A stretch of DNA of 64,000 nt from Marisediminitalea alba (GTDB lineage Bacteria; Pseudomonadota; Gammaproteobacteria; Enterobacterales; Alteromonadaceae), in NCBI RefSeq assembly GCF_002993365.1, contig NZ_PVNP01000003.1, forward strand, positions 80,472 through 144,471, read 5' to 3'. Both the position numbers and the translations under genes were made by a program. Positions 35,105 to 42,666 of the stretch are shown piece after piece (the first letter of the stretch is position 1; each line of letters opens with the position of its first letter). Below the pieces are notes generated by a model. The model was not told where the DNA came from, ran no database searches, and saw only the letters and a program-made list of their open reading frames with translations.

Positions 35105-35162
35105 ATATGACAATTTAAAGACAATTCGCCCTGATTAAAAAATAGTCTTTAAATTGTCATAT
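35105..35162. promoter_or_regulatory. Perfect 18-bp inverted repeat between M20 peptidase and ATP-grasp operon
   Basis: The arms ATATGACAATTTAAAGAC (35105-35122) and its exact reverse complement (35145-35162) are separated by 22 bases. They lie about 100 bases upstream of the M20 start and 200 bases upstream of the ATP-grasp start. The length and perfection suggest an operator pair or a strong cruciform. The rest of the 35005-35369 gap shows no gene. Confidence 0.6.
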
Positions 35163-35369
35163 TAAAACCGTCTAATATGCGCCGCTTTCGATGTGTCGGT
35201 TAAAAAAATCGCCTGCTGTCTCGCAAGCATTAAATTGGAAGTAATGCTGGAATTGTGATGTTTTATCCCTGTTCGTTTGTTCATCACGATGCCATTGAAA
35301 GTAAATTGTCAGGTTGTGTTGTCAGGTGGGGTCAGCAATAGCAATCTGCTTAAAATTAGGTATAGAGCG

Positions 35370-36335
35370 GTGACTGAATATACAGTTGGAATGTGGATGT
35401 ACAGCAATGGTGGTGGCGAAGCGATCCAAAACAAAATCGTAAGCCAGTTACGCGAGCGCGGTATCAATACCATCACAAATCTGAACCTGGCAAATGCCAC
35501 AGCCCAGGGTGGTGTCATCACCTGCGGAAATGTGGTGATGGAAGAACTGGACGCGTTTTTCTCGTATAACGCTGGTCAGCAAACCCCTTATCAGGTTTAT
35601 CTTTATCAGGTTCTCAATGAATCCGTCCCTTGTCTGAATAATTACAACGCATTCGCGTTGTCTGAAGACAAACTGAAAACCGCACACAAACTGGCCAGAG
35701 CCGGTGTTCGCACTACCGATTACCGGTTGTGTAATCGCACCAACAAACAATCCCTGAAGCAGACCATTCGTGAGTGGGGTGGTCGCCTCGTGTATAAGCC
35801 CACAGACGGATGGGGCGGTATGGGTATTGTGAAAGTGGAAGATGAACGCTCACTGGATATGCTGATCCCCTTTTTAGATCAAACCAACATCCCTCACCTT
35901 TATGCTGAGCGCTTTGTGAATTACGACATGACCGATTATCGGATCGATATCGTTGATGGCCATTTTGTTGGCTGTTATGGCCGCAAAGCCCCTGCCGATG
36001 ACTGGAAAACCAATATCACCAGTGGTGGCAGCATCATGATGCGTGAACCCAATGACGAACTCATTGCTATCGCCAAACAAGCCGCAGCAATCACCGGCCT
36101 GGAAATCGCTGGCGTGGATATCATTTATGACCTTGAGCGCGAAGAATATGTGGTGCTTGAAGTGAATGGTATCCCTGCGTTTGCCACACCGGAACAGGAA
36201 GCGATGGGCTTGAATTTTAACAATGCCAAAATTGCCCGCATTGTTGACCTTATCGAACGCAAAGCCATTGAACAGCGAGCCGTTAAGCAAAACGTGCACA
36301 CCTTAGAACCAATGCTGAGTAAGCAATATGCCTGA
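35370..36335 (+). CDS. ATP-grasp ligase (RimK-like), first of two
   Basis: This is a 321-aa amino-acid or peptide ligase of the ATP-grasp fold. The frame is open from 35277; I chose GTG 35370, nine bases after AGG, because TVGMWMYSNGGGEAIQNKI is needed as the first strand of the pre-ATP-grasp domain. ATG 35391 is an alternative. The ATP-binding lysine and glycine loop (LVYKPTDGWGGMGI), the carboxylate-rich strand (MTDYRIDIVDGHFVG), and the metal-binding VVLEVNGIPAFA (ExN) are all intact, so it should be active. Such enzymes form amide bonds through acyl phosphates. The stop overlaps the next start by 8 bases. Confidence 0.88.
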   Translation: MTEYTVGMWMYSNGGGEAIQNKIVSQLRERGINTITNLNLANATAQGGVITCGNVVMEELDAFFSYNAGQQTPYQVYLYQVLNESVPCLNNYNAFALSEDKLKTAHKLARAGVRTTDYRLCNRTNKQSLKQTIREWGGRLVYKPTDGWGGMGIVKVEDERSLDMLIPFLDQTNIPHLYAERFVNYDMTDYRIDIVDGHFVGCYGRKAPADDWKTNITSGGSIMMREPNDELIAIAKQAAAITGLEIAGVDIIYDLEREEYVVLEVNGIPAFATPEQEAMGLNFNNAKIARIVDLIERKAIEQRAVKQNVHTLEPMLSKQYA

Positions 36336-37728
36336 TAACCAATTACCTAAGCTGGGTTTTCTTTACCTGGACCATGTACTTCGCTTCTTTGATAAATCGA
36401 ACTTCAAGGGCTGGCCGGATAAAATCGAAACGGTGACCTATCACTGGGGTAACGATAAAGCGCGTTTTATCAACGACGTTAAACGCAAAAAGATTGATGT
36501 GCTGGTAGGCAATATTCCTGCTACCGCCTATGAAACGTTCCGCGACATTTCGCGAGCGTTACCCGATGTGCGCTTTATTCCTTCACTGGATACGCAGTTT
36601 GCCAACAAATCCAAAGAAAATGTTACCCATTTTTGCACCAAACATGATTTGCCAATTCCGAAAACCGAGATCTTTTATGAAAAAGATGAGGCAATGGCAT
36701 TTCTCGAAAGCTGTGAATATCCACGGATTATTAAAAAATCCTACGGCCCCTCCAACTACGGTGGCTATTTTGTTCATAAAGTGGATAACCTGGAAGAAGC
36801 CAAAACGCTACTGGAAAAGAAAAAATACTATCCGGTGTATGTACAGCAATTTGTGCCCATGGCCGCCGATATCCGCGTAATGCTGGTCGGACACAAACCG
36901 ATTTGCGCCTTCTGGCGTCGCCCTCCTGAAGGAGAATGGCTGACAAACACCAGTCAGGGTGGCTCGATGGACTATCAGAATGTGCCTAAAGAGGCGCTGG
37001 ACATTGCGGTTCGCGCGTCTAAAGCGGCGCATGCCGAATACTGGGCATGTGACATCGCACTGGGCACCGACGGCAAGTTCCGCATTCTGGAGTGCGCCAC
37101 TGCATTTGCCGCATTCCCGTATATTCGTGACTGGATTGGCCAGTACATCATGTGGACCCTCGACAATAATCGGTTCCGCAAACCGTATATTCCGCTCTAT
37201 AACTGGGAAGAATTAGGGAAGATTCGCTCGTCTTTGTTACGCACAATGCGTCATATTACCTTTGGTGAGTATACGCCAAGTTATGACTCTGCCGATGCTC
37301 TGGAAGCGATGAGTAAAGAGTTATACCCCTTGTTACCGGTAGAGCTGCAACTCGGTGAGGAGTGGCCCAGTGAACGATGGAATTTCCAGGACAATTATGT
37401 CCCTCGTTCGCAACTGCAACGGTTTGAAGATTTGCACCTGGAAAATCAGGACGTTGGCCTTGAAGATGTGGCTGACGAATCTGCAGATGATACCGATGTG
37501 ATTGAGCTGGTGCAGGTATTATCCCACGCCCAACTCAGCGCATTTTTTGCGGGTGTAAAAGGCATTGGCCCGAAACTGACAGACGTCATTATTGAAACGC
37601 TCGGCGTAGAAGGCACATCTAACGCCTTGCATGATGATGTAGAACAATTGCTAACGGTTAAAAATATCCAGCGCAAAAAGCTGGCAGCCATTAGTGAACA
37701 CTGGGATTGGTTTAAAACCACGTTGTAA
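36328..37728 (+). CDS. Second ATP-grasp protein with C-terminal helix-hairpin-helix
   Basis: A 466-aa protein with a pre-ATP-grasp domain (about 8-110), an ATP-grasp domain (about 110-285) and a C-terminal tail. The nucleotide lysines and glycine loop are present (PRIIKKSYGPSNYGGYFV), as is the acidic strand (AADIRVMLVGHKP). At the metal site the usual ExN is changed to RILECATAFAAF, so the asparagine is lost. An acidic linker (about 370-400) leads to FFAGVKGIGPKLTDVIIETL, a helix-hairpin-helix of the kind that binds DNA or another protein. It is translationally coupled to the first ligase. Confidence 0.85.
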   Translation: MPDNQLPKLGFLYLDHVLRFFDKSNFKGWPDKIETVTYHWGNDKARFINDVKRKKIDVLVGNIPATAYETFRDISRALPDVRFIPSLDTQFANKSKENVTHFCTKHDLPIPKTEIFYEKDEAMAFLESCEYPRIIKKSYGPSNYGGYFVHKVDNLEEAKTLLEKKKYYPVYVQQFVPMAADIRVMLVGHKPICAFWRRPPEGEWLTNTSQGGSMDYQNVPKEALDIAVRASKAAHAEYWACDIALGTDGKFRILECATAFAAFPYIRDWIGQYIMWTLDNNRFRKPYIPLYNWEELGKIRSSLLRTMRHITFGEYTPSYDSADALEAMSKELYPLLPVELQLGEEWPSERWNFQDNYVPRSQLQRFEDLHLENQDVGLEDVADESADDTDVIELVQVLSHAQLSAFFAGVKGIGPKLTDVIIETLGVEGTSNALHDDVEQLLTVKNIQRKKLAAISEHWDWFKTTL

Positions 37729-37750
37729 TACCAAGGGCCTGTAAAACAGC

Positions 37751-40405
37751 ATGAAAAAACAATATACGTCTTACGCGCAAACCATTGCGTTTTTAGAACA
37801 AATGGCCGCGGAGCACCCGGGGATTGTCCGGCTGGAAAGTATCGGCACCACCTGGGAAGGCAGACCACTAATGCTGGCCACACTGTCACTGGATGTGGCA
37901 CAGGCTGACGATAAACCGGCATTACTCTACACCGGTACCATTCATGCCAGGGAGTGGATCGGCAACGAGCTGGCGATCAAATTTATTGAGCATGTGCTAA
38001 CAAATTACCAACAGGATCCGAGAATTCGGGACATTATCAGCAGAAGTACGCTGTACATGGTGCCATGCCTTAACCCGGATGGGTTTGAGTATTCGAGGAC
38101 CCACTTTTCGTTCTGGCGTAAAAATCGCAGAAATAATGGCGACGGCACCTTCGGTGTCGATTTGAACCGTAACTTTGGGGTGCGCTTTAAGAAAGGTAAC
38201 GATACTTCGCTAAACACCTATTCCGGTCCGGAAGCTTTTTCTGAGCCCGAGACCCAGGCCATTAGAGACTTCGTACTCAACCATACCAATATAACGGTTG
38301 CACTGGATTATCACTCGCAGGGCAATGTGTTTTTCCCGGCGCATAAGTTTAATCACGAATCCGAAATTGAGGGCACCGACCTCAACATTCTGTGTGCCAA
38401 TATGAATCAGGAAATCCACAAGGTTACCGGTCGTCGTTACGGAATACACCGGGGTAAGCCACCTGCCAACCTTATCCATGGGAGCGGCCGTGAATATTAT
38501 TATTCGCTGGGCATAATTGCCGCCGTGGTAGAGGTGGGTACCCGGAATATTCCCGATTACCTGGTGAACATGTCTCAAAGTGTCGACGAAAACATCCCGG
38601 CATTACTGCATGCCTGGTCTGAGGCGGTGAATTATTCTGCCTTTGCGCCACCCAGAGTCGAGAACTTTACCATTAACGAGGTAGCGGTTTATTCGGCAAC
38701 CCTGAGCTGGGATTACCCGGAAGACCAGCAAGAAGTGTATTTTGAACTGTATCGCTCAGATACCGTAAAAAGTCCTTGTCATCAGGAAAACCTGGTTGCT
38801 ACAACCCGCAACAGAAGTTTTTGTGATGTGCAGTTAAGAAGTGGTCATAAATATTTTTATAATATTCGCGCGGTAAATGAAAAGACCGGCATCAAGTCTC
38901 CCTTTAGTCCGGAAGTAAAACTCAAAACCGAATTGTCGCGGGATGAATATTTCCGTGGTTTGTTTCCTGCTAAAAAGGACATTGGTTATGTGGGTCAGTA
39001 CACCTTAGAAAAAAATCGCGACCATTTTGGTTATAATTCCTTGTTTGTGGGCGTCAACAAACGCCGGGGCATTTGTTACGGCGTCATTGCCTTTAATATG
39101 GAAAATCTGCCTGAAAAAGCCCGCATCAAAAGCGCTCGCTTCTCCCTTTACCCAATGAATCGCGTAAACGCCAAGGTTGAGAATTTTGGCGAATGGACAG
39201 TCTCAATCCTCGATCCGAATGATATTTCTGACATTACAGACTTTAATCAGATCCACCAGGCTCCCCCGATTCAGACCCTTGGCGAGGAAATTGGCTCCGA
39301 TAAACTCACCCAGGGAATATGGTCTCACTGGGAGCTGAATGTGGCTGAACGTCGGATAATCCGCAAATCCATTAAAGGTGGCAGATTATTACTCCGGGTG
39401 GAGGGGCCACGTAAGCTGCCTTTAGGCGCCGATTCACAAATGATGCAGTTCGACATTGGTTACGGTCGCTTTGGCTCAGGCATTCATTACCGGCCAAATC
39501 TTGAGGTGATTTATACCTTGCCAAGTGAACAGGTCGAGCTGACGCCAAGAATGATCAATACCATCTTTAAGGATGAAATTATTGAAAGACAGCTTAAAGC
39601 CGGGTTCGATCAAAATGGCGAAATTGTGTATGGGCAAATGGCGTTTATGCCAGAGCGCTTACCGGATCCGGACAGAACGGTGATTACCGATGCGTACCTG
39701 GTGCTACAAAATAAAAACGCACTGAATACACAGCAGGATATTCGCTTTACTATCGAACTGGCAGGCTTACAGGATGTGGATTACCAGAGTGTTAAACAGC
39801 GTGAAAAAATAGAGTTTATTGGCTACGAAGTCAGTAATGCACAGCTTAAAGAGCGTTCTGTGCACCACTTTATTTTTGATAGCTTTGGCAAGCAACACCT
39901 CGAGCAGTTACACGCAACTAATCAGCCATTTTATTTTATTGTGCGCGCAACCTCGGCGTTTCAACAACAAAATGCACTGGTTGACTGGCATCATGAAGAT
40001 AGCGCTCAGGCCTGCCGGTTAATGATCAAATATATTGAGCGACGTAAATCTTCACTGCCTGCGCCAACCGATCTGAATGTGGCGCTGGAAAACAATAAAG
40101 TGAAGCTGACCTGGCAAAATCCTCAGCACCGCGACCTTGTTGGTGCGTTTGTGGTCCGTAATTGCTTTCATCCGCCTAAATCGCCATTAGATGGTGTCAA
40201 GCTCTACGCCGGACCAGATGAATATACCTACGACAATTTTGCCAATCCAAACGTCGCGAAGTATTACTCGGTATTTACTTATGATGATGTACCCAATTAC
40301 TCATTGCCTGTAAGTGTTTTCTATTCCACTCAGGAAGTCATTCCGGTAGAGGAAGAAGAGTACGAGTTGCAGGACGAAGAAGAACCGATCACCCAACAAC
40401 AATGA
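37751..40405 (+). CDS. Cytoplasmic M14 zinc carboxypeptidase with FN3-like domains
   Basis: This 884-aa protein starts directly with the M14 carboxypeptidase domain (about 3-295), without a signal peptide. Zinc ligands and catalytic residues are clear: TIHAREWIGNE (His, Glu), LNPDGFEYS, VDLNRNFG (Arg), ALDYHSQGN (His) and VVEVGTRN (general-base Glu). Behind it come a fibronectin-III-like domain (about 300-395), a long beta-rich region (400-770), a second FN3-like domain (about 775-865) and an acidic tail (VEEEEYELQDEEEP). M14 enzymes remove C-terminal or side-chain amino acids. As third gene of the ATP-grasp operon it may undo the ligases' product. Confidence 0.9.
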   Translation: MKKQYTSYAQTIAFLEQMAAEHPGIVRLESIGTTWEGRPLMLATLSLDVAQADDKPALLYTGTIHAREWIGNELAIKFIEHVLTNYQQDPRIRDIISRSTLYMVPCLNPDGFEYSRTHFSFWRKNRRNNGDGTFGVDLNRNFGVRFKKGNDTSLNTYSGPEAFSEPETQAIRDFVLNHTNITVALDYHSQGNVFFPAHKFNHESEIEGTDLNILCANMNQEIHKVTGRRYGIHRGKPPANLIHGSGREYYYSLGIIAAVVEVGTRNIPDYLVNMSQSVDENIPALLHAWSEAVNYSAFAPPRVENFTINEVAVYSATLSWDYPEDQQEVYFELYRSDTVKSPCHQENLVATTRNRSFCDVQLRSGHKYFYNIRAVNEKTGIKSPFSPEVKLKTELSRDEYFRGLFPAKKDIGYVGQYTLEKNRDHFGYNSLFVGVNKRRGICYGVIAFNMENLPEKARIKSARFSLYPMNRVNAKVENFGEWTVSILDPNDISDITDFNQIHQAPPIQTLGEEIGSDKLTQGIWSHWELNVAERRIIRKSIKGGRLLLRVEGPRKLPLGADSQMMQFDIGYGRFGSGIHYRPNLEVIYTLPSEQVELTPRMINTIFKDEIIERQLKAGFDQNGEIVYGQMAFMPERLPDPDRTVITDAYLVLQNKNALNTQQDIRFTIELAGLQDVDYQSVKQREKIEFIGYEVSNAQLKERSVHHFIFDSFGKQHLEQLHATNQPFYFIVRATSAFQQQNALVDWHHEDSAQACRLMIKYIERRKSSLPAPTDLNVALENNKVKLTWQNPQHRDLVGAFVVRNCFHPPKSPLDGVKLYAGPDEYTYDNFANPNVAKYYSVFTYDDVPNYSLPVSVFYSTQEVIPVEEEEYELQDEEEPITQQQ

Positions 40406-40445
40406 ACCAACGGTGGGGGAATAATTACCCGCCTTTCAATTACCC

Positions 40446-41450
40446 TTATACTTCACGAAGCTGACTGGGCGTTTGCCCGGTCCAGCGCTTCACCGCACGA
40501 CGGAAATTAGTAATATCCGTAAAGGCCATTTTCAACGCGCTTTGCTCATTGTTGAGTTTCTGCACCTGCAAATAGTAGATGGCCTGCTGACGTCGAATAT
40601 CATCGTGCAACAAACTAAAGGTAGTGTCGTGATCCGCCAGTTTACGCTTAAGTGATGCCGGGCTTAAGTCGAGTTCGCCAGCAATGGCCGGTAAGGTAGC
40701 GTTGCTGTTGCGGCGCAGGTGATAGCGCACGGCATCAAGCAAAGTTACGCGGTACTCCCGCTGCTCCAGAAAGCGACGCAGGGCAAACTGCTTAAACATT
40801 CGATTAGGCTGTAAACATGGCGTTGCCAGCTCTGCTCTGGCCACTTTAATGGTAAAGAAGGGCTGCTCGAAAGACAGCCGGAACCCCAGCCCCTCTTCGT
40901 ATTCCTGGATCTGCCGAGGACGCGCGAAGGGAAAAGAAAAGTGCAGCGCCAGACGCTTACCGGTGCAATGTCGGGCCAGAGCTACCAACGCTGCACAGTA
41001 GGCCTCGGCCATAAAGCGAAACTGTTTACCGCTGCCCATGGCATCCTGCAGAACCAGCAGTATATCGTCGCCCTCGTCATAGCGAAAAGCGGAAACAAAA
41101 GGATAAAGGCGGGTCTGAAAAGAAGGCAGTGCGCGCAAGCATTCACCAAAATTCCGCGCATGGGTAAAATAGGGCAGCGCATCATTAACAAAAGCCGACA
41201 CTAAGTGATGGCCAAACTGAAAGGCCAGGTCGAAGCCTTTGTAATGTTGAGTGGCGTTGCCGCAAAGACGCTGCAACTGATTACAACTTAATGGCTTTGC
41301 AGTAAGTAAGTCTTCACTGAAAATTCCCGTACCACGTAACAGCTTTTGCTCACCCGCACCACGGGCTACCGCTACCTGCACCAGGCTTTGGGCAAGCTGT
41401 CTGGCAGGCAGTGTTTTATCGGTACGGGTAAGCAAAGCGTTATGCGTCAT
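40446..41450 (-). CDS. AraC family transcriptional regulator
   Basis: A 334-aa regulator with an N-terminal arabinose-binding-like domain (about 15-205) and two C-terminal helix-turn-helices (about 235-332): TLPAIAGELDLSPASLKRKL and TDITNFRRAVKRWTGQTPSQ. It overlaps the GGDEF gene by one base (TGATG) as second gene of a two-gene operon, so the pair probably acts in one response. The ligand and targets are unknown. Confidence 0.9.
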   Translation of the reverse strand: MTHNALLTRTDKTLPARQLAQSLVQVAVARGAGEQKLLRGTGIFSEDLLTAKPLSCNQLQRLCGNATQHYKGFDLAFQFGHHLVSAFVNDALPYFTHARNFGECLRALPSFQTRLYPFVSAFRYDEGDDILLVLQDAMGSGKQFRFMAEAYCAALVALARHCTGKRLALHFSFPFARPRQIQEYEEGLGFRLSFEQPFFTIKVARAELATPCLQPNRMFKQFALRRFLEQREYRVTLLDAVRYHLRRNSNATLPAIAGELDLSPASLKRKLADHDTTFSLLHDDIRRQQAIYYLQVQKLNNEQSALKMAFTDITNFRRAVKRWTGQTPSQLREV

Positions 41451-42349
41451 CAGGCGGCCTGCCGGGAGGTCTCATCTAACTGACGGTTCAGGCCGGCCAT
41501 CATTTCAGCCAGCGTTACCTGTTGTTGCAACTGAGCACTGACACTGCGCACTGAATGAAAAATCGCCGTGGTCTGGCCGCCACTTCTGAATGCCACATTG
41601 CGAATGCTGCACTCTAACTGACGGGCAAACTCGCAGGCCTCTTCGGCGGCAATTTCCGGCATCAGGATAACAAACCGATCGCCGGCATAGCGGCAGGCCA
41701 GGTCGACGGCTCTGAGGTTCATCACAATTAACTGTGAAATCTCCTTTAAGAAGCGATCCCCTTCGGCATGGCCGTAGCGCAAATTGAACTGCGAGAAATC
41801 GTTAATATCCAGTATCACTACTGCCGCCTTTACGCCCTGCTCCTGTAACTCCATGGCCCTGGCTCGCCAGTAGTCAGCGCGGTAGAGCTGGGTGATGACA
41901 TCGATTTGATCGTGGGCCCGATACCACATTTCGCGGCGTTGCAGCTGTTTGTTGAGCGCCAGTTGTTCCTGATGCCACCAATACAACGCAACACTCATCA
42001 CGACCATACCCATTGCAGCGGGAATAGACTCCACCACGCTGAGCCAATGGGCCGCATCGCTGTAAAAGGTAAATTCATCGAACACGTCGAGCATGGCGGA
42101 AAAATTAAAAAACGCCAGGCCTGCCACCAGCAGTGCCGTAACCTTGCCTGGTGGGCGGCTGATCATCACCGCGGTTATCCAGCACAAAGTGAGCAGGCAT
42201 ATGCTGCCCTCGCCCACGACATCCAGCCACTCAACGTCTGCGATATCTTTCAACTGGCCATTAGTAACGCATAATGTCACTGCCAGCCCCAACACCAGCA
42301 GTACAAATGCCAGTAAGCCCCGGTGACGTGTTAATAAACTAAAATCCAT
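41450..42349 (-). CDS. Membrane GGDEF-domain protein with altered active-site motif
   Basis: This protein of about 299 aa starts at ATG 42349 (a second ATG lies at 42352 and a TTG at 42367). It has four hydrophobic segments (about 8-140: LLAFVLLVLGLAVTLC, ICLLTLCWITAVMI, ALLVAGLAFFNF, AAMGMVVMSVALYWW) and a GGDEF domain. The signature GGDEF is replaced by AGDRF (CRYAGDRFVIL). The metal-side aspartate in VVILDINDFSQFN is kept. Loss of the glutamate makes diguanylate cyclase activity doubtful, so it may bind rather than make c-di-GMP. Confidence 0.85.
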   Translation of the reverse strand: MDFSLLTRHRGLLAFVLLVLGLAVTLCVTNGQLKDIADVEWLDVVGEGSICLLTLCWITAVMISRPPGKVTALLVAGLAFFNFSAMLDVFDEFTFYSDAAHWLSVVESIPAAMGMVVMSVALYWWHQEQLALNKQLQRREMWYRAHDQIDVITQLYRADYWRARAMELQEQGVKAAVVILDINDFSQFNLRYGHAEGDRFLKEISQLIVMNLRAVDLACRYAGDRFVILMPEIAAEEACEFARQLECSIRNVAFRSGGQTTAIFHSVRSVSAQLQQQVTLAEMMAGLNRQLDETSRQAA

Positions 42350-42595
42350 CATCTTTTCCGCATGCAAAAACGTGTTTACCTGCGCCTATTGTTAATTGAG
42401 TCGCCGGTAATCTTAGGGGTCATTCTGGCTCAGCAATATGACACTGGTATGATGCTTTTCCCTTTTCAGCCGGCTTAAAATACTTTTTTTCAATATTAAA
42501 CAACGGTTTGCACGGGGGTCATTTGGGCTCATCGAGTTTAAAAATAACGCTTTTCAGGCCGATTCCGGCTATTTTTCAGGCAACTGTGCCATTCA

Positions 42596-42629
42596 CCGTC
42601 ATCGATTTGTCATTTTTGCTTTCTACCGT
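42596..42629 (+). promoter_or_regulatory. Pho box and promoter of the phytate operon
   Basis: CCGTCAT (42596-42602), 4 bases, TTGTCAT (42607-42613) reproduce the two direct heptamers of the PhoB box (consensus CTGTCAT-N4-CTGTCAT). Ten bases later TACCGT (42624-42629) can serve as -10, the spacing used by PhoB promoters. It sits 54 bases before the receptor start. Confidence 0.65.
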
Positions 42630-42666
42630 AGCCGCCAACACATACACACAACTTAAGAGAACACTC

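Noticed and set aside
42514..42530. Second Pho box further upstream of the receptor gene
   Set aside because: GGGTCAT is followed by a poor second heptamer, so only the box at 42596 is kept.
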